Below, one piece after another: positions 34,261 to 45,060 of a DNA stretch of 64,000 bases (positions are counted from its first letter, which is position 1; the number at the start of each line of letters is the position of its first letter). The position numbers and the translations under genes are program-made. Under the pieces are notes generated by a model. That model was not told the DNA's origin. It saw only the letters and a program-made list of their open reading frames with translations, and made no database searches. The stretch is from Paulownia fortunei (lineage: Eukaryota; Streptophyta; Magnoliopsida; Lamiales; Paulowniaceae): assembly GCA_019321725.1 (NCBI GenBank), contig CM033105.1:12971632-13035631 (forward strand). Reading direction: 5' to 3'.

Positions 34261-35500
34261 ATTTCATTATTGACTACAGTAACTCCAGATTTCTTAGGTA
34301 CAACTTGAGTAGGACTTACCCACTTGCTATCAGAAATAGGATAAATGATTCCATTATCTAAGATTTTAATGACTTCATTTCTCACTATTTCTTTCATATT
34401 AGGATTTAGCCTTCGTTGCATTTTTTCTAGAAGGTTTAGCATTTTCCTCTAGATAGATGTTATGTGTGCAAATGAAAGGATTAATACCTTTAATATCAGC
34501 AATGGTTCGTCCTAAAGCATCCTTATACATTTTCAGAGTTTCAATCAACTTACCTTCTTGAGATGCATCGAGTTTGGAAGATATTATTATTGAAAAAGTC
34601 TCATTATCACCCAAGAAAGAGTATTTCAAATCAACTGGCAAATGCTTCAAATCAACTAGCAAATGCTTCAAATCAACCACGGAGCTTTAATACTTGATAG
34701 AATAAATTTTGCTGTTGATGATGAAAGTTCTTCAAACTTTGGCTTCTAAAAATATTTTTCTTGTACCTGCAAAAATTCAGAGATAGCATTAGTGTGTGCC
34801 TTTTTACAAATACTTTCACTTTTGAAACAAGTCTCCAAAGAATCTGAAGAGTTAGTAGTAGTAAAGTATTCATGAACAAGTTCCTCAATTGAATCCACTT
34901 CATGTACTTCGACATCTTCTGCAGGTTGCTTACAAATATTAAACATATTTAGTTTCAAAGTCATATTTCCAAATGATAACTTCAAAATTGGTTTCTACAA
35001 TAGATCAAAGCATTTGAAGTTGCAAGAAAAGGACGACCCAAATGATGGGAATTTGTGTACGTGTTTGTGCAACAGACACTGTGTCCAAAACAATGAAATT
35101 AACTCGAAAGTAAAACTTATCAATTTGTACCAACACATCTTCTACTATTCCCTTGGAACTTTAATCGAACGGTTAGCTAGTTGGAGTACAACAGAAGTTG
35201 TTTTAAGTTCTCCCAAACCTAACTGTTCATAAACTGAGAAACGTAAAAGTTTTACACTAGCACCAAGATCAAGCAAAGCACACTCTCTTCTAGTGTTTCC
35301 TATGATACATGAAATGGTTGGACAACTTGGATCTTTGTACTTGGTGGAGTGAATTGTTGAATGATTCAACTAACACTTTCGGTTAAAAATGTCTTCTTTT
35401 GTACATGATGTTTTCTTTTGACTGTACACAAATCTTTCAAAAATTTGGCATAAGGTGGAACTTACTTGATTGCATCCAACAATGGAATTTTAATCTTCAC
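34257..35500 (-). pseudogene. Element E protease, linker and RT N-terminus; RT core and RNase H deleted
   Basis: Protease at 35145-35369 reads KDPSCPTISCIIGNTRRECA, LLDLGASVKLLRFSVYEQLG and LQLANRSIKVPRE. The linker (34399-34680) has YSFLGDNETFSIIISSKLDA, DALGRTIADIKGINPFICTH and EENAKPSRKN, with a 21-base tandem repeat giving VDLKH three times. The RT N-terminus (34257-34442) reads RRLNPNMKEIVRNEVIKIL and WVSPTQVVPKKSGV. Immediately after VVNNE the sequence jumps to integrase core, so the RT palm, connection, RNase H and the integrase zinc finger are all gone. A protein-primed replication role is therefore impossible without a helper. Confidence 0.85.
34625..34678 (-). repeat. 21-base tandem repeat in the E protease-RT linker
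   Basis: The phrase ttcaaatcaact recurs at 34625, 34646 and 34667, a 21-base period with about 2.5 copies. It keeps the reading frame and encodes the seven-residue unit VDLKHLL/VDLKHLP on the minus strand. Confidence 0.9.
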
Positions 35501-37029
35501 TTGTTTAAAAATTTCAAAAATTTCAGTATTTGAGTTCAATTTCTGAGTTGCTTGCCATCTTTGTGGAAAGGTGCTGGAGGTAAATATTTTTTTTTCATCA
35601 TTTTCACACTTACCTTCTTCAAACTTACCTTCATCGTCAAAACTATTTACATTCTTCATTTCTGGAGGTGGATTAGAAACTTTCTCCTTGGGATGAATAG
35701 TCTTATCAATAACTTTTCCATTCCAAATAGTTGTGACTGAATTAGCCTCCTTGACTGAATTTTCACCTGAAGAAGAAACATGACATTGAGTGGAAAGATT
35801 AGGTTGAGATTGAGTAGGAAATTTACCTTTTTCATGAGTATGCAAAGAAGCTGTTAGTGTTGAAAGTGTGCTTCTGATCTCATTGATAGCTTGTGAAGTC
35901 TAATTATTAATGTATGTTTGTTCATGCGTAAATGCTTGCAAAGTCTCCTCAAGGGATTTTGTATGTGGAGTTGGATAAGAATGAAAGTTTGGTGGTTTCT
36001 GTGAATGCAGCAGTTGGGCACGGTTATCATCTCGCCAACTGAAATTGGGATGATTTCTCCATTGTGGATTGTAAGTTTTAGAATATAGAGAATGGAAACG
36101 TTTTTTGAATGTGTTCATGAAATTTGCTTGTACTGGAATGTTTGGACATTCATTGGTGGAGTGCCCCAAAAGTTCACAATTGCTACAAATTTCTTCCTCT
36201 TGCACAGATTTGATTTTCTTTATTTTTTTAACTTTCATGGCTTCAACTTTTCTAGTTAAACTAGTAAGCCTAGCATTTAGATCATCTTCTTGGCTAAGGT
36301 AATATTTTCCTTTATTACTATTAGCAAGATTAGATCTAATAGAACCTTCGAAAGAATTAACACTATGCCATGATTGAGAGTTTTCTACCAAATAATCTAG
36401 ATATTCTAGGGCTTTATTAGGTTCTTTATCAAGAAACTCACCATTACACATTATTTCAACAAATTGTTTTGTTTCAGGAGATAAACCTTCATAAAAGAAA
36501 CTAATTAAGTGCCATTTTTCAAAATCATGGTGTGGGCATGAATTCAATTAATCTTTAAATCTTTCCCAACATGGAAAGAAAGCTTCATTAGAATTTTGAG
36601 AAAAATTTTGAATTTGTCTTTTCAAAGCATTAGTTTTATGAGTTGGAAAGAATTTTTTTAAAAATTCAGCTTACATTTCTTGCCAAGTGCCAATTGACCT
36701 AGGTTTTAAAGAATTAAGCCAATTTTTTGCTTTATCTTTTAAAGACAAAGGAATAATTGGAGCTTAATAATCTCATTTGTGCAAGTTTGATTATCAAAAG
36801 TGGCACATATTTCATCAAATTCTTTTAAATGCAAGTAAGGGCTTTCAGAGTCTAAACCATAGAAATTAGGAAGTAAAGGGATCATACTTGACTTGAATCG
36901 AAAGTTATTTGCATTAAGAGGAAAAATAAAATAAGAAGGAGAAGAATTTCGAGGAGGTTGCAAGTAATAATGCATGGTACGCACCTATTGATTCTCATTT
37001 TCATCATGGATACTTTCATTTTCAGCCAT
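35501..37029 (-). pseudogene. Element E gag
   Basis: It starts MAENESIHDENENQ at 37029, has an in-frame stop and continues with LQPPRNSSPSYFIFPLNANN, LLPNFYGLDSESPYLHLKEF and DEICATFDNQT. 35900-36547 (215 open codons) has FYEGLSPETKQFVEIMCNGE and a CCHC knuckle CSNCELLGHSTNEC near 36140-36190. The tail (35462-35845) is Ser/Glu-rich and leads into protease. This matches the matrix-capsid-nucleocapsid order of Athila gag. A few stops and shifts make it non-functional as written, although long stretches are still open, suggesting E is younger than most of its neighbours. Confidence 0.88.
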
Positions 37030-37207
37030 GGTAGAAGTATGTGGAGATGTTTTAAACAAATTTCCAAATAAAGTTTTAGAATTATTTCTAACTAAACGCC
37101 GAGAATTATGACTACGATACCATATAACCATATATCTATAAAGAAAATAAACAAATTATATTTACAAAGGAAAAATATTAACAAACCTGAATACTTACCT
37201 TGCCTTA

Positions 37208-37222
37208 CCGGCAACGGCACCA
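37208..37222 (-). other. Primer-binding site of element E
   Basis: On the minus strand tggtgccgttgccgg follows the 5' LTR by about six bases. It matches the Athila/Tat site tggcgccgttgccgg with a single change. It is much better preserved than the primer site of D (39537-39553). Confidence 0.9.
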
Positions 37223-37228
37223 AAAACT

Positions 37229-38787
37229 TGCTACAACTTTAAGGTTGCAAACCCAAGTGCAGGTTGTATTAAGTAATAAATTTCTCGTGAGTCCAAGGTC
37301 GATCCACAGGGAAGTTGTTTGAAGAATTCAAGTTTATATTTCTAAAAAGATGGAGTTTATGTGAATCAAAATATATGAACAATTAATGTATGCTGTAACT
37401 AAAGAAAAATCAAAGTAATAAAAGTACTGAGGATTAGGGATCTACTATTGAGTTTTGGATAGATAAATGGTTATTTATTCTTTTTAGCTCTATTAATTAC
37501 CACAATTGGAATCCATACATAATGAAGGTTCTAATGGGAAGCTATTATCAAATAACTCATGCAATAAGGTAATCATGATATTGTTTTACTATTGCAAATT
37601 ATCTCTTAACGCTAATACTTATTTATGGGATCAAGCATTTATGCACACTTTCGTCAACAACAAATCAAGATTTTATATTAACAGTTAGTGGGGTAAAACC
37701 GTACAATAAGCTAAATGAACCCAAGTATTTGTTGTGCCATTGAAGATACATAAATCAAGAATCACTACAAAACAAGTAGGGTTTAGATCAAAAAGAAAAA
37801 TAATAATACAACAGACTTAAACATTTCTACCCTTATAACCATTTCTCTTTCTCCATCAAGAGGTTCACCATTTTTCCTCAGCAAAATCAAATTTAGAAAG
37901 ACATAATAAAAGTAGCAAAGACTAAAAATATAAGAGAAACTAGAGAATGCATTTCTATTACTACTAGAAAACTTACACTACTAGAAAACATACAAACTAG
38001 AAAACTTAGCCTAAAGAAACCCTCTACCCCCCTCCCCCTCTCTCTTACAAGCTTAATACATGGCCTATTTATAGTACTTGGAGTAAGCTAGAGGTCAAAC
38101 AAGTCATGGAGGGGTTAATCAAGTGGTATGCTAGTTGCCAAGAGTTGGTAAGTTGTTACGCTAAGTTTTTACCCACTACATTAAATTGCATTGTTCGGTC
38201 AAATACAGCCAGATTTTGAAGATGCGCAAAGAATAACAATTGTACATCTATTGGTGCTGATATATTTTCATATATCTTTTGTCAAATTGGGTGGTCGGAT
38301 GAAGGAGATATGGTCAAATTACCAAGTTATTTTGACATATTTTCCCACCATTTTGTCTTTAGCAAACTTGTTTATTACCTCTTATGACATATCCAAATTT
38401 CAGCCCAAAATAAATTTGGGCCCAAGAGATATAACTGAATTGGTAAAATAAGTCAATATTGGGCTGGACTCTAATCCGAATTTTGGTGATCCATTTTGTG
38501 CGACTAGTTGGATGAATTTTATGCTATAATCAAGACTAAATTAGGCTGAGCTTCCAATAGAAAAGTTGTATCACTATCTCTTAGATTTCAAATGAAATAA
38601 GCTTCAGGTCTATAGGGCTTTTTATCATGAAATTATGCTCAAATTACAAATACTGCACAAGTTTGGAAACATGCTTCCATTTATTCCCTAACACAAAACA
38701 TTAATAAAACAATAATATTAACAAGAATAAAACAAGAAAATTATAAAGGATTTGATAAAAAAAATATGTCAAAATATGCACTTATCA
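37229..38787 (-). repeat. 5' LTR of element E
   Basis: It is the partner of 28406-29964 with the same ends (tgataagtgca at 38787, gttgtagca at 37229). It is followed on the right by the target duplication gtctt (38788-38792). Several small differences from the 3' LTR show the insertion is not very recent. It contains an extra stretch near 38095-38150 absent from the other LTR. Confidence 0.92.
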
Positions 38788-38792
38788 GTCTT

Positions 38793-39536
38793 AGACATCA
38801 AAGTCCCACCTGCAGCAGTACCTATTATAGTTCAAGTTTGCCTATTCAAACCATTGTAGAAGTATTGTACCTACTGCCAATCCTCATAACCATGTTGAGG
38901 ACACCTTCTTAAAAAATCCTTAAACCTCTCCCAAGCTTCATATAGTGGTTAAAAATCTTGTTGGTGGAATTGGGCTATCTCACTCATGAGTTGAAGTATC
39001 TTGCTTGGTGGAAAATACTTAGCAAGAAATTTTTATGTCAAGTTATTCCAACTCAGTATTCTACTTGGTGCAAAAGATTGTAAATATGGCTAAGTGTGCA
39101 TTAGGATCCGTTCTTTTTCCAAATTAATTTTGTTGCACCATGCTAATGAGAGCTGGTTTAAGTTCAAAATTGTTAACATTGATTAGTTTTCGAGCTATGC
39201 CGGAGTAGTTTTGGTTCATGGTTGGTTGAAAATAGTCCCGAATAGCTCGTTGTGGTAGTGATTGTTACAACGGAAGATTAGCGTTCACATTAGCATTGTT
39301 GATGTTATCTGCCATGGCTTGATTGTCAACTCTTTTTGCTGCTCTAATAGCTCAAAGAGTCCACTCGATTTCTAGATCAAAATAACCCAAGTCAAGACTC
39401 TTAGCCTTACGCATACAAATATGTATAATCCAATGCAAGACAAGACAACATCAAAATATGGGAAGAAAGTAAAAACAATCTAAATAAAAATCAAGACTAA
39501 GTCATAATAATATTAATGCAATTATGATAAAACAAT
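38793..39536 (-). pseudogene. Element D gag, N-terminal part
   Basis: On the minus strand the piece next to E reads HHGYEDWQ, QYFYNGLN, IIGTAAGGTLMSKT near 38790-38900, the capsid C-terminal motif of Athila gag (compare FYNGLSP..AAGGTLMSKT). Upstream portions towards 39300 are strongly degenerate. It continues the frame cut at 28405 by insertion of element E. Confidence 0.7.
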
Positions 39537-39553
39537 CCCCATCAATGGTGTCA
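39537..39553 (-). other. Primer-binding site of element D (degenerate)
   Basis: On the minus strand tgacaccattgatgggg lies six bases after the 5' LTR of D. It resembles tggcgccgttgccgggg with five changes, four of them transition type. It confirms the orientation of D. Confidence 0.7.
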
Positions 39554-39559
39554 AAAACT

Positions 39560-41016
39560 TGTTCATAAATTATTTTGCACACCATAAGTGTACAGTGTCA
39601 AATTTTAATACAATAGTGAGTTGGGTAACGTATCCATAAGGATTGTAATCAAAAATTGCAGCAAGTATTCTAGTTCAAATAGTCCCAATTTTATCTAGAA
39701 AATTAAGTGATGATTGGTAAACAAAGTAGAATAAGATAAAAATTGCAAAAGATAAGAGTGGAGTTCTTAGAAGTAATACAACAAACACTTTATGAGCAAG
39801 AAATTCGAGAGGAATGACTCACCTAATTATCACCTATGTTCTTTCTTCCAAAACATACTAATTCAAGTCAACAACACATGTAAGTTAAGAATTCCTAAGC
39901 TCATCATTTCCCACTCTCGAGTATCAAATTGGCTATAAGTTTCAACATGAATTTCAATATCTCTATAAAAACTCAAGAATGAAACTCTATAAAAGTTCAA
40001 GGAATTCTTCTTCAAAACTTCAAAGGTTTCATAAGCTTCTCAACTCTATGATTCCTAGGTTGTGTTATCAAATCTCATACATCAACAATCTCAACTAACG
40101 ACAAAATAGTCAAGATACAATACTAAGCAGGACAGCACAAAACAAGATGAATGACTTTAACTAATATTATTTGGAATTCAAAACATAGGATCAAATAAGA
40201 TTACATCGTCCTCTAGAAAGAAAATTTCATCATGCATGAATAGAACTTCAACAAATAATAAGAAAGAAAATGGAAATTGTTCACCAATTTGTGAATTAAG
40301 AGGAATGGTTGAAGCTCTCCTTGTCTCCAAGAATGGCTTCTTGTCTTCAAGAATGACTCTCTTTCTCTCAAGAATGGCTCCCTCTATCCAGTAGCACCTC
40401 ATTTTGTCTAGAATACCTTCACACGTCTAAGCATGCTTTCGAGGCTCTTTGGGGTCCTTAAAATTAGATGGGAGATGCCCTAAAGAGGGCAAAAAAGCTA
40501 TTTTACCTCTTTTATCTGCATGGCAGCAAGAAGGTGCTGACTGGAGAGCTAGGCACATTAAAGTGCTGAACGTTCTGTCCAAAACCAGTTTCTACAGTGT
40601 CTGTAGCCTTTTTCAACTAATTTTTTAATATTTTCTAGACCAAAATGGCTTCTAATGTCTGTACGATAATTATATTCCTATCTCTTAAATTTCTATATCT
40701 TTATTAATTATCTCAATAGGACATCTTTGGAGAGAGTTATGGTTAAAATACCAAGATATGTCATACTAGAAATGTTAAGTCCCATGTTGATTTTTGAACT
40801 TGATATTTCTCATTGAAATCGTAGGAATTGGATTTTGTGGGAAACATAAAAGTTGTAAATCTATCTCTTTGATTTTTAATGGATTAATAATCAAGATAAT
40901 ATGATATTGGAACAAATACTTATGATTGAAATACAAATACTGCCATCAGTAATAACACAATATGGGTTCTTTCAAAATTTCAACCATGTTTTTGTTTCAT
41001 TCCATTTTCTTCTAAT
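39560..41016 (-). repeat. 5' LTR of element D, outer end missing
   Basis: It matches 22064-23530 in order and orientation. Similarity stops at about 41016, so the LTR start (tgataagtgg...) is lost. The following 41022-41180 is a second copy of an internal LTR piece (about 40665-40830). Confidence 0.75.
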
Positions 41017-41021
41017 TTCTT

Positions 41022-41180
41022 TTATAATTGTATCCCTATATCTTAGATTTCTATATCTTTATGAATTATCTCAATAGGACATATGTGGAGAGAGTTATGC
41101 TTAAAATACCAAGATATATCATACGAGAAATTTTCAGTCACTTGTTGACTCTTGAACTCGATATTTCTTATTCAAATCAC
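41022..41180 (-). repeat. Duplicated internal piece of LTR D
   Basis: This stretch repeats 40665-40830 with landmarks atttctatatctttat, aattatctcaataggacat and ggagagagttatg. It lies where the lost outer end of the 5' LTR should be, so the LTR end was replaced by a local duplication. Confidence 0.75.
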
Positions 41181-41181
41181 T

Positions 41182-41250
41182 GTGCACATGTTGCGGCACT
41201 AGGCATTGCGTGCACATGTTGCGGCACTAGGCGCTGCGTACACACACTGC
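41182..41250 (+). repeat. 28-base GC-rich tandem repeat
   Basis: The unit begins gtgcacatgttgcggcac and recurs at 41182 and 41210, with a third diverged copy starting gtacacac at 41238. It is much more GC-rich than the surrounding DNA. Confidence 0.85.
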
Positions 41251-41586
41251 ATGAGGGGGTGTTGGACAGCCTCATCGTGTTGAATTGAAAATTTTAATTT
41301 TTTAATTTTTTAATTAAAGGTTAATTTTAAAATTTGAAAAACGCATTGTTCTTGAAAAATTGAGATTTTATCCCAAGTCATGAAATTATTTTACATGCTT
41401 TAATAAATTCATGTGATGTTTTTATTAGTATGTATGAGATGACCATGGAGCCTCTTGGACCAATGTAATTGATTTTATTTACTTTGGACTTTTGAAATGG
41501 GGCTTGCGAGTCTCTTATTATTTCATTTATGTACTTTACATTTTTGAAATGAGAGTAAAATAGGGTCTGGTTTTATTTTTTATTTT
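41251..41586. other. Unassigned AT-rich spacer
   Basis: Between the GC-rich repeat and LTR F I see only AT-rich sequence with aatttttaatt runs (41283-41330) and no ORF or recognisable repeat family. Confidence 0.4.
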
Positions 41587-42105
41587 TGGTGGACAAGAAA
41601 AAGGACCAAGATGAAGAATCAATAAAAGGCCCATGAATATATGGGATATATTTATGTAATAGAAATTAGTTTGTAATTCTATTTTATTACCCTTAGATTC
41701 ACCTAGATCCATTTTTGCCTCAAATGGATTGCATAGGATTAGCCCATGATTATCCAAATGATGTATGTATTAGATGCATCCATAGGGTTTATTTAATATT
41801 TTCAAATGATATGCTTGTCGTCAATTAAATGCAAACATATTAAATAAATTGAGATTAAAATAAATAACCCCACTTGAATTAAAATCAAGTAAAGAAATTT
41901 ATAAATTTTGATTTCAAGCAAATATGGATAAAATTGGGTTGGACCCAATAATCTATGCCTACCATCAAAAGTAGTTAACATGACAGTTCTACCTTACTTT
42001 GTCATTGGCTATGTGTCGTGGAATAACTCTATAATGGAAAGTTGTGATCTCTATTAAGCATGGTGATGCCTATGGGATGGAGCACCACGCGAGTCGATTT
42101 CTACT
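41587..42105 (+). repeat. LTR F fragment (copia-type), plus orientation
   Basis: This is the reverse complement of 3180-3696. It starts tggtggacaagaaaaagg, corresponding to tgttggacaaagg in the other copy, and stops near gagcaccac at 42105, where a different, GC-richer sequence starts. No internal copia sequence follows, so the element was truncated here. Confidence 0.65.
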
Positions 42106-42154
42106 TAGATTAAGATAGCTCCCTCATCCAGCTCATCTTCTTGAGGCCAAGGCA

Positions 42155-42400
42155 TTGATGCCTTAGCCAGCTTCACTTCTTCGATCAAGGCTGCTCCTAG
42201 CTAAGGATCGGATACCTTGACTAGCTTTCTTATTTTTTGGTCGAGGCATGACGCCTCACCCAGCTTTCTTTTCCCGATTGAAGCTTTATGCTCATGCCTC
42301 AGCTGGCTTTATCCTTCTAGCAAATGAATTAATACCTTGGCTGGTCTCCTTCTTTTGATTGAGGTTTTTTTCGGCCGGCTTTCTATTAGGCTGATGTTTG
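42155..42400 (+). repeat. Degenerate minisatellite of roughly 40-55-base units
   Basis: The phrase tgcctta/tacctt/cgcctca/tgcctca followed by gcc/act/ccc/ctg-agctt recurs about five times at irregular 38-55-base spacing (about 42170, 42210, 42255, 42294, 42332). It lies downstream of the minus-strand Tat gag. Confidence 0.6.
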
Positions 42401-42954
42401 TACACCTCGATCAGGTTGTTGCAACTTGACTGGAAATTATGTCTCTCGACTGGGAATGTGTGCCTCGACACTTTTACCTTGACCATGCTTTCACCTTGAC
42501 CAAACTTTTACCTTGATCGGGTTAGTGCATTTGTGACTCGAGTAGGCTCTCCACAGATGTTTAGGCACTTCATTTACTTAATAGAGGATTGATAAGTCAT
42601 GCAGAGCTTTGGTTGTTCATTTCTCATCATATTGTGTGCATGACTTAGTCAAAAATCCATTTTCCAATTAGCATTTTTTATGGACTAAAGAAGGTGCTTC
42701 TGGGATAGCTTAATTATCTAATTGATTTACTAAAGCATGAGGACTTGAAGTCTCATGTTGCTAGTTTACAATACTATTGCTACTGCTTCATGATCCCTGA
42801 TGTATTGAGTAGGATCTTTAGTTTCTTATGCTGAGTTATTTCCTCGTAGCAGCATGTTGCAACTTTTTCCTCGATATATAATTGTGAATAAGTTACCCCC
42901 AAGGACATGAAAGTTAACATGAGATGGTGTTGAGCCTTTATAGGCATATAGGCA

Positions 42955-43340
42955 GTATATAGTAATATGCCTGAGATGGGATATAGCCATTACTTACGAG
43001 ACTATATGTCCTAGATGGGGTTGATCCATCACTTACGGGACTGTCATATGTTTGGGATGGCATAGAACCACTGTTTATGAGATTTTACTTATGCCCGGGC
43101 CAGTGCAAAGCCAACCTTGTTGAGACTTTTGTTTATGCTCAGGCCAACGTGAAGCTAAACTTGTCGGGACTTTTATTTATGTTTGGGCTACCATTGAGCC
43201 AACATTGCTAAGACTTTTGTTTATGCTTGGGCCAACGTGAAGATAACCTTGTTGGGACTTTTGTTTATGCCCGAGCTAGCACACAACCAACCTTGCGGGA
43301 CTTTTGTTTATGCCTGGGCCAATGCAAAACCACTTCTTGC
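42955..43340 (+). repeat. 44-base minisatellite, about 6 good plus 2-3 diverged copies
   Basis: Units begin gggacttttgtttatgc or close variants at 43079, 43122, 43166, 43210, 43254 and 43297, spacing 43-44 bases; diverged copies begin at 42998 and 43037. Each also has a gggcca-type block at about +17. Tandem repeats like this are known in the hypervariable 3' untranslated region of Tat/Ogre retrotransposons, which fits its place downstream of the minus-strand Tat gag. Confidence 0.9.
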
Positions 43341-43680
43341 TAGTTGTTGTATTATTGCTACTAGTTTGCTTATTTCAAATCCCCAAGTGTATCAGGGTCC
43401 CTGCAGATGTAATCACATATTTAACATGTTCATATAATAAGTGATAATCGCAGAAGATAAAATGCAAGCAGTAATAGATTTAGCCAAATAATTCCATAAT
43501 GCCGTAAAATATAAACCTCCCACAAACTGGAAGTCCCATAAAAATGATCATAAGTATTGAAATAAAATTGATCGCGCAACATATAGGCTGGAAAATTAGC
43601 AAAATACTTAAGCAAATTTAAAAAGCAATAAATGGGAGAGCACGAGTGTCCTCAAGACTAGGTGCTACTCTCTCGAATAT
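43341..43680. other. Spacer between minisatellite and Tat gag
   Basis: A 340-base stretch without ORFs of note. The phrase ccccaagtgtatcagggtcc (about 43380) recalls the ccaagtg...ggtcgatcc stretch of Athila LTR E, so it could be an LTR remnant. This is a weak similarity. Confidence 0.35.
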
Positions 43681-45060
43681 ATTCCATTGCTCATATTACA
43701 GCTCTCATGGTGGGAGTATATCAATAGGTGCGCAATTTTTGCTAGGGTGCTGGTTGACAAACTCCTTCAGGCAACCCCTTTGAACCAGTCTTTCAATCTC
43801 CCTTCTCAATTAGAAGCATGTTTCTATAGTATGGCCTTTATCATGGTGGAATAGACTGCTCCTGCATACGGTTTTCCCTAATCTCCCTGGGAGGCTTAAT
43901 TATTCCTTGTCATTGGGCTATCATTAAGATTTTAATGATGGGACAGTTTAGGGGGTATACCTGCGATAGTCAGGCATGAGTTCATGTCTCTCTATCCTCT
44001 TAAAGTTGGGTTTCTCCTCCTTCTTATGTTTTCTCTTGATTCCCACTTTTGGATGCATTGCCTTCTCAATACGTATATTTTTTTTTGCCCGGGCCAGGAG
44101 TTCTTCAAGTGACGTGGGCGGCTTTCCAGCAATTAACTCTTTAAGTTTACCCTGGCGGAGGTTCTGTTGTAAGATGCTCGCTAGAGCTCATGGCTGATGT
44201 GTGGCACCTCATTTGTTGCTTTAATGAAGCACTGGACATATTAATGTAAAGTCTCACCCTCTTTCTACTTTATTCTAAATATGTGAGCAATAGTCCATGG
44301 GCATTTTTGATTTATGGAGAATTGGTAAGAAACTTTTAGTGAGTTGCTCCATTCCAGAAATAGATCCTACTAGCAGCTGGTTGAACCACGTCAATGCCCA
44401 ATTAGTTAGTGTTGTGTGGAAGACCTAGCAATATGATGTGTCGCTCATGTTATATAAGTTTGCCTTAGCATAGAATTTGTCCAAGTGCTCCTATACATCT
44501 CCTATTCCATCGTACTCCATAAGGTTTGAAGTCTTCACTCCCAGTGGTAGGGGTTCAGCTAAGATGTTTGTAGAAAAAGGACTTTTTCTATGTTGCATCA
44601 TTATTAGAGATCAGGCATTGCTTTCAAGGAAAATGAAATGATGGGCAGTACATAATTCTTATACCCTGACAGGCCTGAGTGTCGGATGTTGGCTTTGAGG
44701 AATATCCCTACTAGTCACCTCTCCAGAAACTTCCTCTCTCATTCTTCCCACTCTCTCTCAATGAGACTCTTCTACCTTTTTTGGGTGTGAGCCTTCTCCT
44801 TGCTGTGAGGTTTACTAATGAGGATCAGCCTGGTGTTCAGTGTAGTATTGGGCTATCGCATTGTCTACAGCTCTTACAGCCGTGTCCTCCAACAGAGCCT
44901 GTAGCTTTTCCTACATGAATCAAATCTCCGTGTCCGAGTATGGTTCTCCTGTTAGGGCTTCTACTCAGTCCTGTCGGTGCTTCTTAAGGTTATTGGGAGG
45001 AGACCATCATTGGTTGTTGATTCCCTCCATCATTATTAGCTCCATGCTATGTCCGAGCTC
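43681..45060 (-). pseudogene. Tat-type Ty3/gypsy gag relic
   Basis: On the minus strand, with frame changes, the order is a capsid stretch with KEGETL and NEVPHISHEL, ILQQNLRQGKLKELIAGKPP-like sequence, TSLEELLARAKKNIRIEKAM, then HPKVGIKRKHKKEEKPNFKR, and finally FHHDKGHTIETCF with LRREIERLVQRGCLKEFVN near 43740-43860. The last part corresponds to the FHxDHGHxTEECxxLRxEIExLIRxGxLxEFV motif of Tat/Retand/Ogre gag, which replaces the usual zinc knuckle. No protease or pol follows downstream: the 3' minisatellite region comes next, so the element is non-autonomous or deleted. The ORFs at 43976 and 44861 on the plus strand are shadows. Confidence 0.8.

Larger units (their letters stand above)
28406..38787 (-). 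mobile_element. Athila-type retrotransposon E, complete ends, with captured LOG-like sequence
   Basis: E is 10,382 bases long and inserted in the gag of D with a perfect five-base duplication, gtctt at 28401-28405 and 38788-38792. Both LTRs are 1,559 bases by coordinates and start tgataagtgcatattttga on the minus strand. A near-intact primer site, polypurine tract, gag, protease and integrase are present in order. The RT core and RNase H are deleted. Between integrase and the 3' noncoding region are two extra ORFs, one of them a LOG family copy. Frames carry stops and shifts, so it needs proteins in trans. Confidence 0.9.
22064..41016 (-). mobile_element. Athila-type retrotransposon D (minus strand), split by element E
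   Basis: D has a 3' LTR at 22064-23641, polypurine tract at 23642, a protease-RT-RNase H region at 25013-27350, gag at 27350-28405 and 38793-39536, a primer site at 39537-39553, and a truncated 5' LTR at 39560-41016. Without E it is about 8.6 kb. All parts run leftwards in correct order. Integrase is missing between RNase H (ending near 25013) and the internal polypurine box (24874). The 5' LTR lacks its outermost part. Every frame is broken. Confidence 0.8.

Noticed and set aside
43079..43340. CRISPR-like array of regular 44-base repeats
   Set aside because: Units are contiguous with no unique spacers, and the setting is a plant retrotransposon 3' region.
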